Below, piece after piece: positions 44,858 to 54,419 of a stretch of 64,000 bases of DNA. The stretch lies in contig JANCIK010000013.1 in NCBI GenBank assembly GCA_028532985.1, positions 1,426,001 through 1,490,000 of the forward strand, in the 5' to 3' direction. Each line of letters begins with the position of its first letter. Position 1 is the stretch's first letter. A program made the translations under genes and the position numbers. This stretch comes from Stropharia rugosoannulata. Taxonomy: Eukaryota; Basidiomycota; Agaricomycetes; Agaricales; Strophariaceae. The notes below the pieces were generated by a model that ran no database searches, was not told where the DNA came from, and saw only the letters and a list, made by a program, of their open reading frames with translations.

Positions 44858-46894
44858 TCAATCGAAACCCTGACTGAGCGCAGCGTCGCGTTCGGCTTTC
44901 ATAGTCGCTATTAACTGGCGCTGTTCCTCTATCACTTCCTCAGGCGTCTTCGCCGATGCGCGCTCCTTCAGGAACGCCTTCTTACTTTCCAACTCTTGTT
45001 GAAGTGCGCGTATCTGCTCCTCATAGGTCTCGTCCAAGGAACTGGCTGGTTGGTACATCTGCGAGTATACCATGCTAGGAGGCATACCCATGTACGAAGG
45101 ATGGACAGGTGCCATATACGCTTGCTGCGCGGGCTGCCCGTTCTTCTTATGCCATTCGTCAACGCGCTCTTTGATCGCGCGCGAAGGGTCCCAAGGTATC
45201 GATGACCCGTCAGGTAGCTGTAAGCGCCCCGCTTCGGTGATGACAATCCTCCCCGCTGACAAGTCTTGCTGCCTTACGATGCACTCAGCAACCACATGTC
45301 CCGTCTGCTTGCAATAGAAGCAGCGAGGCTCCGGGCGTTGTTGGTATTGGAAGGGCCTAGGCGGCGCTCCACCAAAACTCGGTGCGCTCATGGGCATCAT
45401 GGGAGCTACTGGTTGCACAGGCACCGACATCGGTGCGGCGCGCGCAGCCATGACATTGCGGATAATGTCCTCCAACTCTTTCTTACTCGACTCCTTTGAC
45501 TTCGCCACTGTCTTCTCCACTAACGACAAGGTATCCTTGAAGGAGGCGACGAACCCTTTCAGGTCCTCAATCTCTCCGCGCAGCGAACCGACATCCGCGG
45601 CCTCAGTCTTGATGGCGGGCACCGGCATAAGTCCATCAGTGCTCTCGCGCCCTAGGCTCAGCGTAGTGCTTGGGTTCTTGGTACGGGCCATTTGTTCCGC
45701 CATCTCGGCTACTTGTTTGAGCGGGTACATGTCCTCGGTGCGCGCTTCTACCGTCACCCCAGTAGGTGCGGTGAACTGTATATTGCGCTCTGTTAAGAAC
45801 TTGTCGAACGATGCGCGCGTCGTGTAATCAATGTCCAGTTTATTAAACAAACGATCCCTGAACCCCGCAGTGAGACTATTGGTGAAGTAAGTTACCAAGG
45901 TATGATTCGCGAGCAGGGTAGGCGCCTTCGTGAGCTTAGCGGCCTCAGCCAAGAACGCGCGCTTGAAGTCCAGCAACACCTGGAGGTCTTCCTCCGAGAT
46001 GCGCTGATTCTCCTTGCAGAGCTTCTTGAGCCGCGCGATGGACCCTGTCTGAATGCTGATCACCTCCGGGTACTCGTTGAGAATCATTTTCTTGAGCTCC
46101 GCATACCCCTTGGTATCATAACCTGGTAGATTCTTCCACTCCTCCGCCGTCTGCATGGGTACATATTTTATTACATATCCCCTCTTCTCATCGTCCTCCG
46201 TCACCTCCGCGCGCTTAAACCAATCCTCAAGGTCCTCGAAGTACCGTGGCAGCTCATCGCGCTCCGCAGCAGGATCGAAGCTCGGCGCGCCGCGCGCACC
46301 GCGTACTGGCATGGACATATCTTTAGGCATAGTTTCTGGTTCTCGTGGGGGTGAATTTCGTTCGCTTTCTGAGAGATCTGACAAGTCTCCTCCAAATATA
46401 TCTCTCGCTACGCGCTCTGCCTCACTTTCGCTATTTTCCGCCGTGCGCTGCGCGGATGTCTTAGCAGTTCCAAATACTTCCGAGAATGGAGGAGGGGTGT
46501 CTTGGGTAGCTTGGCTATCAGAAGTACCGAATGGTGCGGTTTCGAGTGTAATATCACCGTCCACTAATTGGTCTTCTGTTTCGATGCCAGATGGTGGTCC
46601 CCAAAATCCACTAGTCCCTACTCTTAACTCCGAGTCGCTTTCGGTGAGCGCACCTGGGATGCGCTGCGCTAATCCCTGAGTCTCGATATACAACTGCGCT
46701 TCCTCCCTCGCTCTTTTCTTTGCTTTTCTGTCTCGCGTCGGTGTAATTACCAACGGCTCTACCAGCTCAGCGTCTTTCTTGCTCCTCGTGGTTCTCTCGC
46801 GTGAAGGCACCGTTCCAAAGGATGGTCTGGCTTCTTCTGGCTCGGCGAGTGATGAAGGCGCAGGAAATTTGCCTCGCTTGTTACTCGTCCCCGT
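44858..46894 (-). CDS. gag: Gypsy A gag, likely ACG start
   Basis: Nucleocapsid/capsid polyprotein of about 679 residues if read from the ACG at 46,892-46,894, which replaces the ATG of copy E. The next in-frame ATG is about 160 codons later, yet the protein sequence upstream of it is conserved with copies D and E, so it is surely translated. The capsid-like region includes YFEDLEDWFKRAEVTEDDEK and FLTERNIQFTAPTGV. A CCHC zinc knuckle (CFYCKQTGHVVAEC) lies near residue 520. A C-terminal coiled coil (YEEQIRALQQELESKKAF) ends at 44,858. Confidence 0.9.
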   Translation of the reverse strand, partial: TGTSNKRGKFPAPSSLAEPEEARPSFGTVPSRERTTRSKKDAELVEPLVITPTRDRKAKKRAREEAQLYIETQGLAQRIPGALTESDSELRVGTSGFWGPPSGIETEDQLVDGDITLETAPFGTSDSQATQDTPPPFSEVFGTAKTSAQRTAENSESEAERVARDIFGGDLSDLSESERNSPPREPETMPKDMSMPVRGARGAPSFDPAAERDELPRYFEDLEDWFKRAEVTEDDEKRGYVIKYVPMQTAEEWKNLPGYDTKGYAELKKMILNEYPEVISIQTGSIARLKKLCKENQRISEEDLQVLLDFKRAFLAEAAKLTKAPTLLANHTLVTYFTNSLTAGFRDRLFNKLDIDYTTRASFDKFLTERNIQFTAPTGVTVEARTEDMYPLKQVAEMAEQMARTKNPSTTLSLGRESTDGLMPVPAIKTEAADVGSLRGEIEDLKGFVASFKDTLSLVEKTVAKSKESSKKELEDIIRNVMAARAAPMSVPVQPVAPMMPMSAPSFGGAPPRPFQYQQRPEPRCFYCKQTGHVVAECIVRQQDLSAGRIVITEAGRLQLPDGSSIPWDPSRAIKERVDEWHKKNGQPAQQAYMAPVHPSYMGMPPSMVYSQMYQPASSLDETYEEQIRALQQELESKKAFLKERASAKTPEEVIEEQRQLIATMKAERDAALSQGFD

Positions 46895-46974
46895 TTTATT
46901 TGAAATTTTTGTAATTTATTGTAATAGGCGCAAGCCGTAGTTCCCGAAACACTAAATGAGATTTCTGAACCTTC

Positions 46975-46992
46975 CCCTCGCGGTGGGCTCCA
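46975..46992 (-). other. Primer-binding site of Gypsy A
   Basis: On the minus strand TGGAGCCCACCGCGAGG starts two bases after the LTR end CTCTCA. Confidence 0.75.
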
Positions 46993-46994
46993 GA

Positions 46995-48203
46995 TGAGAG
47001 GTCTACTGCGTGGCTAGACTCGAAATCGCGAAACACAACACACACACACACCCAGCGGAGCGAGATCCTATCCTTTAGATCGAGCGAACGCCCTCAACTA
47101 AACGGCTAGTTTAATCTATGCTCTGCTCTGGTTCACGTTCTGGGCGTGCGATGCGCGCACCTCGTGTCCTCTAGTCTTTGTAATAGCAAGTAGTGCCTGC
47201 AAGTTCGTTTGTAAGGAGGGGTTTAATTCTAGTAAATCTCGGATAGAGCCCGGTTGCTAGTGGCGTGCGCTAGGCAAAATGATAAATGAAATAAGTTGTT
47301 TTTAGCGAACGGCTTCGCTGCGCGCACTTCCGGGTCCGGTGACCTCGTGCGATGCGCGGACTCTCCAAAGTCCAACAATCCAAGACTCTCCAAAGTCTTT
47401 CACCCGGCGGTGCAGTCTCGCAGTCTAAACACTACAGTGCGAGTTTCCGTACACGGTTGTACTGACTCCTCACTGAGCTCTCCAAATGACCCGGTGGCCA
47501 GAAGCTATCCAAAACTCCTATGATTCACAAATACTTCACAGTTAAAACCCTAACAAAAGCTAAACACAGCCCGCTGACGGCCTGGGACAGAACCCAGCAC
47601 ACAGATCTAGTGGGTAGACAATTGCTTAGCTTACTATAGACAAGAATACAGGTTTATATGCGACGCGCGCATGTGTACTAATAATCAGGTAAAGTAAATA
47701 CTAGCAACGCGACCAAGGTCCGCGCGCATCTGGGCTCCCCTTCTAATGTCCTGGTCCCTTGGCATTCGCTGCGCGCATATCGTTTACTCCCTTGGGCTTT
47801 TGCGCGTCTTTTGATGCGCGCCGCCACGGTCACATGATGTGTGGACTTAGACAAATTCCGCCTTTGCGATGCGCGCACATGAGATGCGCGCACAGCCCTT
47901 CACACCGCCTTTGGTAACCGCTCAGCTGTACTCACACCGCACTTCGCTGGTGCTTAACCGTTCTACGCACACTTGATCACTCGCACGGATGGCCAAACTA
48001 TGCACTTTAGACTGTGCAGCTCGCTGACCAATCCCTCTCGCGATACGGTGCGCGCAGGCGCTTATAGACATGATGCTCGCGCGCTGATAGCTGCAGACTA
48101 CGAGTCAGGCTCCACTCTAGTCCCGCTGTGTTTCCCGCGCGCAGTTATTCCGTTAATGGAACTTCGGACTGTTTACACCTGTAGCCAAAAAGCAGCCCTG
48201 TCA
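46995..48203 (-). repeat. 5' LTR of Gypsy A
   Basis: It matches 32,294-33,508 almost perfectly, except between about 47,627 and 47,735, where substitutions and small gaps cluster. It drives gag-pol leftward. Confidence 0.93.
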
Positions 48204-48685
48204 ACGTTATACCGGGTTAATTAGCAAAGGTCAATAAACCGGGCTAATAAACTTAGACAGTTCTACCGGGCTAATTAGCGGGGCCTCGTACGGGCCATAC
48301 AGAGGGAATATAGCGGGCTATTTGGCAGGAGCCTGATAGACCCTGAAAAGCGGGTACAGTCGGAGGCAAGGTGACTCACCAGTGGGGTAACTCTGTCCCG
48401 GCTTACATTCCAAAAAGCCAAGGCGTAGTAAAACTGACTGTACTCAGGAGGCAGACAGATGCCCAGGCACCGAAAGACGGTTTAACCGTTCTAAAAATAG
48501 GCTCGTTCCTGACAAGCCTTCAGAATCTATCCTTTTTCAGTTATTTCAAATTCTTACTCCACTCATCTAGAACGACTAAAATGTAATTAAACGGGCAGAA
48601 CCGTATGGACCTACAAACCAATCGGGTGCGAGGTTTTAGTAGAGAACGCCTCCGGGCGCCTACGAAAACCTGTCTCCCAGAAACG

Positions 48686-48693
48686 TATAAATA
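48686..48693 (+). promoter_or_regulatory. TATA box of LTR C
   Basis: TATAAATA in ACGTATAAATACCCC, within the solo LTR and pointing right, the only strong core promoter in it. Confidence 0.45.
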
Positions 48694-48837
48694 CCCCAGC
48701 ATGTAACGTAGAATAACAGGTTCCCCCGAGTAGATTTACCTAGAGTGAATATATACGGTTAAAGTCCTCACTGCGAGTTTTAGAGAGAGTTCAAAGCTTT
48801 TGACGGATTACTTGACTAAGTCTTGAGTCTGGAAGCA

Positions 48838-49000
48838 GTTTTGCAGGCAACGTTTAAACATATACCTGGAGCGGTTTAATTTTGCAGGCAGTGTCGTCGC
48901 GCACATACCTGGAGCAGTCATTTTGCAGGCAACACTACGTGTATACCTGGAGCGGTTATTTTGCAGGCAGTGTCGTCGCGCACATACCTGGAGCGGTTAA
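48838..49000 (+). repeat. Tandem TTGCAGGCA...TACCTGGAGC repeats in LTR C
   Basis: Four units of about 40 bp begin TTTTGCAGGCA and end ATACCTGGAGC(G/A)G. Two of them share TGTCGTCGCGCACA in the middle. They lie downstream of the TATA box, so in the transcribed part of the LTR. Confidence 0.75.
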
Positions 49001-49182
49001 ACAGTTATTCAGTTCTCTTTCTGATCGTCGTGTCAGACTAAGTCTCATTCGAGCACCTCGCGTTATACGCACACAAACTACACTTATCACACTACACTAC
49101 CACGCCCTTGGGCTGAGTCTTTGTGTTAAGAAAACGTTTACCCGGCTTATATTATAAAAGACAACTGTGTCTTTCTTTTGTA

Positions 49183-50512
49183 CTCGTGCCCGCGAAAAGT
49201 ATGGAAACAGCAGGTCACGTGTTCCATGTGGTGGTTCATCTTCGTTGAAGCGAGTTACCTACTGCTTAATTTACACTACAATATGCCCCGTAAACCTGCT
49301 GTAGAATTTACTCCATCTAAACGTGGACGCATTCTTGCCCTTAGGGATGAAAACTACTCATTCCGTGAAATTGCACGCAAAGTAGGGGACTGCACAGCCT
49401 CTGCAGCGTGGAAAACAGTTCAAAGAGAACTAAACCACCATACTCGTCAATCTCTACCTCGATCTGGCCGTCCTCGGGCTCTGGACAAGAGAGCAGAACG
49501 AAGAATTATTCGTACAATCCGATCCCACCGCCATTTGCCATTTAAAGACATTTCAGCCATGTTAAACAGTGTTACAGAAAGACAAGTGCGAGAAGTTGCA
49601 CATGCGGCCGGCTATCACCGCCGCATTGCACGGCGCAAACCTTTTCTCAGCCATCAAGCAGTTGCCAAACGTCTTCAATGGGCTCGTATCAATGATAAAC
49701 GAGACTGGGATCACAATATTTGTTGGACAGACGAGGCCTCAATTGAATTGGGAGAGCGACCAAGCCACATCTTGTGTACACGGCTACCAGGAGAAGAATT
49801 CCTCCGAGAAAACATAGCTCCCACTTTCAGAAGCGGTCGTAAATCAATCATGATATGGGCCTGCATTACCCACAACCATAAGGGCCCAATAATTCGTCTT
49901 GATCTCTCGCCGAGAGCTCAAACATCAAATGGTCAGAAAAGAGGAGGAGGGCTCAATGGGTTTACATACGCAGAACAAGTTCTGAAGGGTCCTCTCAAGC
50001 AATTTTTGGCTGATGTACAGAAGAAAGAAGGCCAAGAAATCCTTGTGGTTGAAGATGGAGCTCCCTGCCACAGAAGTGCAGCTGCAAAGGCAGTCCGTCA
50101 AGATTTAGGCATTTGTAACCTTGACCATCCACCCTCTTCTCCGGATTTAAACCCAATTGAACCACTTTGGCTGGTTCTAAAAAATCGGGTAGCTAATATT
50201 CCATCATCTCGTCGATCTCTTGATGCACTTTGGGAAGCAGTTCAGCAAGTATGGGACGAGATAACCTTAGATGATATCAGAAAGCATACAAGTAGAATGC
50301 AAGATAGAGTGGACGATGTTTTGAAGGCAAAGGGATGGCATACAGGCTTCTAATTTTGTAAATAGATACTTAACAGTACTAACTACCATACACAATTTAT
50401 TTTACCAGAATTAATTGAACGGAGCATAAGTTATGAAGTCAAAATGTATAGACGCGCACCCAACAGAAGGAAACACGCAGTCACGTGTTTCCATACTTTT
50501 CGCGGGCACGAG
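49183..50512 (+). mobile_element. Tc1/mariner element
   Basis: Inverted repeats start CTCGTGCCCGCGAAAAGTAT and the element is flanked by TA on both sides (49,181-49,182 and 50,513-50,514), the standard target duplication. It is 1,330 bp long, encodes one intact transposase and sits inside LTR C. Confidence 0.93.
49283..50353 (+). CDS. Tc1/mariner transposase (DD34E)
   Basis: 356 residues from MPRKPAVEFTPSKRGRI. The N-terminus has two helix-turn-helix modules (FREIARKVGD; FKDISAMLNSVTERQVRE) that bind the inverted repeats, with a GRPR-like RSGRPRALD between them. Catalytic Asp residues lie in CWTDEAS and VVEDGAPCHRS, and the Glu in SSPDLNPIEPLW, a DD34E-type arrangement. The frame is uninterrupted, so the copy may be mobile. 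An ATG at 49,178 would start outside the element and is rejected. Confidence 0.93.
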   Translation: MPRKPAVEFTPSKRGRILALRDENYSFREIARKVGDCTASAAWKTVQRELNHHTRQSLPRSGRPRALDKRAERRIIRTIRSHRHLPFKDISAMLNSVTERQVREVAHAAGYHRRIARRKPFLSHQAVAKRLQWARINDKRDWDHNICWTDEASIELGERPSHILCTRLPGEEFLRENIAPTFRSGRKSIMIWACITHNHKGPIIRLDLSPRAQTSNGQKRGGGLNGFTYAEQVLKGPLKQFLADVQKKEGQEILVVEDGAPCHRSAAAKAVRQDLGICNLDHPPSSPDLNPIEPLWLVLKNRVANIPSSRRSLDALWEAVQQVWDEITLDDIRKHTSRMQDRVDDVLKAKGWHTGF

Positions 50513-50673
50513 TACATAGACCCCCAACTTCGCATTAAAGAAGCATTTGTTTGAGATTGGTTGTGTGTTTTTGTTGTGGTTGTTGGTTGTGTTGTGTTAG
50601 AGCATTTCTAGCAGGACATACAAACGGGCCATCACTGAGCACTTGACCAGACCCAAACAAGGTCCTTCACCGC

Positions 50674-53600
50674 CGCAGGTGAGGCCTCTCCTAAGAAAGC
50701 CAGGCTGGGCTCAGAGGGCGTTCCTACGTTTCCCGACTCTCCTTTTATTATGCAAGGTGCGTGCATCGCACCGTTCTCTTACTAATCTTTTCTAACCCTT
50801 CTCCCTCAGGCACTTCTCTTGTTTTGGACAATGACAAGGTCAATGCTTGTCTCGATGCCACTGCTAACCTCCTTAAGGAGCCCCTTAACACGGGTAACCC
50901 TTCCGAGTTGGTGATGCACTGCCTCATCGGCAATTTACAGGCTGAGATCATTTGTGATCTCCACAAGGTTGACTTCATCCTCAAGTGCCGCACGCTCCTC
51001 GTCGAGCAGCTTGTCATCTTGCAGTGCAGCCTCGACGCGTTACTGGTGTTGCCGCCACCGAGGACAAACCGCCCAGTAGATAGCCTGGCTCAATGTGCGC
51101 TGCGCGCATAAAGAGGCATCTGTAGCTAGCTCTCTTTGTATTCCCCATCTTCTTTACCCAATATATTATATTGTGGTCACTTTTCTTCCTACAGTGCTCG
51201 CACATCTAAGTGTCTTCTTTGCCCCAGTCATCCTCGTCTTCTTCATCTTCTTCCACTGTAAGCACACTGCCCTACCCGAGGGTACACCAGGCTCGTCAAA
51301 GATATAATCTTTGGGAATAGCTGGTTCATAATCCGGCGCCTCTAACATTTTAGCGAGGTTCTCCTTGGTCTGATCAATTATATCATCCAAGCCGTCCGGT
51401 AAGCGCAGCTGCCTTCGTGCAAAGTAGGGAATGAGGCAGAACGCTGCCACCTTATCCTTCAACACAGAGCCATCCATCTCTGCCACTAAGTATGCTCCAC
51501 CATCTTTTCGTGCAATAACAATGTAAGGCCTGTTCCACCGTGCGAGCATCTTACGATTCAGACTGGACTCTATGCCCGAGTTCCTCATTAACACCACATC
51601 TCCTGGCTTAAACACATAGTCACGGATTTTAGCCGAATGCTTCTTTTCAAATGCCCTGATTGCATCTCTTTTCGTCTTCGATACTCGTGCATGCATCTCC
51701 TCTACTGTGTCGCGATGTTTGGCTAGTGCGCGTGCACGATACCCCACTAACTCCTCTGTAGTCAGTATGCGATCTGGCAGCTTTACCAGCCACGTGGCTT
51801 CTGCTATGTCAAACAGTAGTATGGGGTGCATGCCCGTCACCATGAAGAATGGGGAACACCTGAATCCTCGTCGCACAGTGATACGATCCGCCCACAACAC
51901 ATGGTAGAAGAATCTACTCCAACGCTTATGTGCGCCTTCTGTCCCTCCACACGCTTTCCACAACATCTGTCTTATGTCCCAATGGGGACACTCTATCTTG
52001 CCATTCGCTTGCGAATTGTACACTGAGATGGTAATCCCTGTAATCCCATACTTCTTTTCTAAATACTTGAGCGCTGCGCTGCGCAGAACGGTCCACCGTT
52101 ATCTGTGATGATTTCTTGCAGACAGCCCCAACAGCAGATAATGTCCTCAAATATCCACTGCGCTATCGCACGGGCATTCTCTTTCTTTAACGGCCGTCCT
52201 TCTGCCCATGAGCTCAGCACACATCTTCCGTGCACTATGTAATTGTACCCATTGGAGGCTGGGGACATGTGCATAGTGTCTGCATGTAGTTGCTGGAAGA
52301 TAGACGGTGTGTGTGTCTCGGTGTGCGGGATCTGGATGATCGTCTTCTGCCTTAACTGACAGACATGACATGTTTTCACATACCAGTAGACATCCCTTTC
52401 CAACTCAGGCCACCAGAAGCGCTCAGCTAGCAGTTTATGCATAGTGTATGCTCCTCTGTGCCCCAAGCTGTCATGCGCTGAGCGCAGCATGCGTGTCTGC
52501 TGCGCCTGATCTATCACCAACTTATGCGCGTCATCTATGGATCTCCGGTACATCCGTCCGTCCTTGTCTAGGAAGAAGTTACGAGCATTCCTCGTAAAGT
52601 TCTGATATTCTCGCTCCATCATGCCTTTAGGCCTAGTGGTTGGATTCTGCAACCAGTAGCGTATCATCGGCAATTTCTCATCCATATCTTTTCCTGCAGA
52701 TGTCCTGTTGCGCTCATCGTACTCCTCATCCTCCAGATCCTCTATTCTGGAGTCGGGTATCGCGTGTGCTAGTATGAATTTCTCTAAGTACTCGCGCTGC
52801 GCGAGCGGCACACTCTCTTTCTGTATGAAGTCCTGCACGGTCCGCTTTTCCGCTTCCGTCTCTTTCCGTGCATGCTCGAGCTCCTGCTGAAACAGCCTAG
52901 AGAGCGCGCTTCTGGTAACTTGTGCGCTGTGGGACCTTCAAACAACTCGTTGAGGAGTCCTGTGTATAGATACCCGCTGTGATCATTGATCTGTTCTTTG
53001 AACTCCTCAAAGTCCAGGGGATCCGGGTCCCCTTCATAGACTTTCTCGTATTCGAGTGGTCCCACCTCCTGATCATCATCTTCTTCAGAGTGTGCGTACA
53101 TCTCGTCTCCTGGTTGCCCTTCTCTGCACGATAAACCACCTGCACCGAAAGTCTTTTCCCGCAACATGTTTCAACTGGAAGTGATACATAAGTATTTTAT
53201 CTATCCAGTGATTAATAGTTGCATTAGGGCCATGCCCGGATTATCCAACATGCCCTTCAAGTATTTGGCATCCGTTTCCACCACCAGCTTGCGCGCACCG
53301 ATGAGCCAGTAATAACAGGCTTGTAGTGCCCGTAAGAGTCCATACAACTCCCGTTTGGGCTGTGAGAAGCGCTGCTCGTGTTCCGTTAACAGTATTGATC
53401 TGAAGCGTGCATATACCCTCTTCTTCGAATCTTGTGGGTCCTGCTGGTAAATATAGAATCCTACTGCTTGCCATGATGTGTCTACAGCTACAGCCAAAGT
53501 AATCGGCCCTGGCAATGTGTAGTCCAGTGGTTTCACGCAATGTGCGTTGCGTGCACCGTCTTTCAGCGAGTCCATACTAGCTTGCTGAGCGGGCCCCCAC

Positions 53601-54361
53601 TCAAAGGGCTCTTTCCCACGCAATAGCCATTGTATGTGCTCTGCACGCTTTGCATAATCCGAGATGTAAATCCGTAGCAGACCCATTGTACCCATGAATG
53701 CGCGCACATCACTGATGTTCTTGCATGGCCCCCAATTGAGGATTGCATGCACTTTATCAGGTGCTGGCTTTCGCCTTCATATGTGCACAGGTGCCCCACC
53801 ACTACTATCTCCGCCGCACACAGTATGGACTTCTTTCCACTAAATGTTCCTCCTGAGTATTTCATGCGCTGCACGATTCTGTTGACATTCAACATGTGCT
53901 CCCATACGAATCTCCTTATTCCCTTATTCTCTGGTATTGTCTCGTATCCTCCTCCTTCTAACTCATAGCGCGTTTTAGGTCCCCTAATAGGTACATCATC
54001 TATATAGGGCTCTGTAACTTCAGGTATTTCATCATGTAATATGTAGGCAACATCCTCATGAAAGATGGGAACAGAGTTCGTCCATCCCATAGGTAGGGTT
54101 ACTAAGTGCAGCGCACCGAACGGCGTCTGGAATGTAGTCAGGTCTCTAGAGGACTCAGCTAACAGGCGCTCATCATACCCAACATACAAGTCTAGAATGC
54201 CGCCTCATGCGCGCCCCGCAAAGTGTTCCGCTAGGCTCTCCGCTGCTGGAGGTAGCCCTGAATGTGCAATGGTTACTGCGTTTAATGGTTCGAGACTGTG
54301 CACAATTCTGAACGAGACCCCGTCTTTCTTAGTCACTGTAAACCAGCACAACCGGTACAAT
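50674..54361 (-). mobile_element. Gypsy copy B, right part (end of accessory gene 4 and broken pol)
   Basis: 50,674-51,080 continues plus-strand accessory gene 4. From 51,2xx to 54,361 the minus strand holds a pol copy broken by frameshifts near 52,060-52,085 (a GCGCTGCGCTGCGCAG duplication), 52,900 and 53,770 and by missense changes. YIDDV, IITDNGGPF and the RNase H blocks are still readable. Homology to copy A stops at ACCGGTACAAT, where the TET2 inverted repeat starts, so the pol N-terminus, pro and gag are gone. Confidence 0.88.
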
Positions 54362-54419
54362 CACATAGAACAGTCCCCTGGTACCGTACACTATAGTGTA
54401 ACCGGGGACTATATATATA

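Larger units (their letters stand above)
32294..48203 (-). mobile_element. Complete giant Gypsy retrotransposon, copy A
   Basis: Two LTRs (32,294-33,508 and 46,995-48,203) of about 1.21 kb flank the body, and the host repeat ACGT is duplicated at 32,290-32,293 and 48,204-48,207. Read on the minus strand the order is LTR, primer site, gag, pro, pol, then a ~6-kb block of four genes in the opposite direction, polypurine tract, LTR. All reading frames are intact and the LTRs are nearly identical apart from one patch, so insertion was recent. TGCGCGCA is dispersed through the LTRs, coding regions and introns. At 15.9 kb it is far longer than usual fungal Gypsy elements. Confidence 0.93.
31530..50669 (+). 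mobile_element. Solo LTR of family C, expanded by two insertions
   Basis: The unit starts TGATAGGGCACC and ends GGTCCTTCA, with the 4-bp direct repeat CCGC on both sides (31,526-31,529; 50,670-50,673) inside accessory gene 4 of Gypsy B. Removing Gypsy A and the mariner element leaves about 1.9 kb with TG...CA ends, no internal coding region and a TATA box at 48,686. The interior carries the word ACCGGGYTAA or AGCGGGYTA about 15 times, e.g. near 31,945, 32,062, 32,080, 32,219, 32,270, 48,211, 48,238 and 48,264. Confidence 0.8.

Noticed and set aside
48838..49000. CRISPR-like array
   Set aside because: Repeats are imperfect, few and inside a fungal LTR; no cas genes.
51014..51307. Small plus- and minus-strand open frames at the pol/accessory junction of copy B
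   Set aside because: They are fragments of the decayed Gypsy frames, not separate genes.
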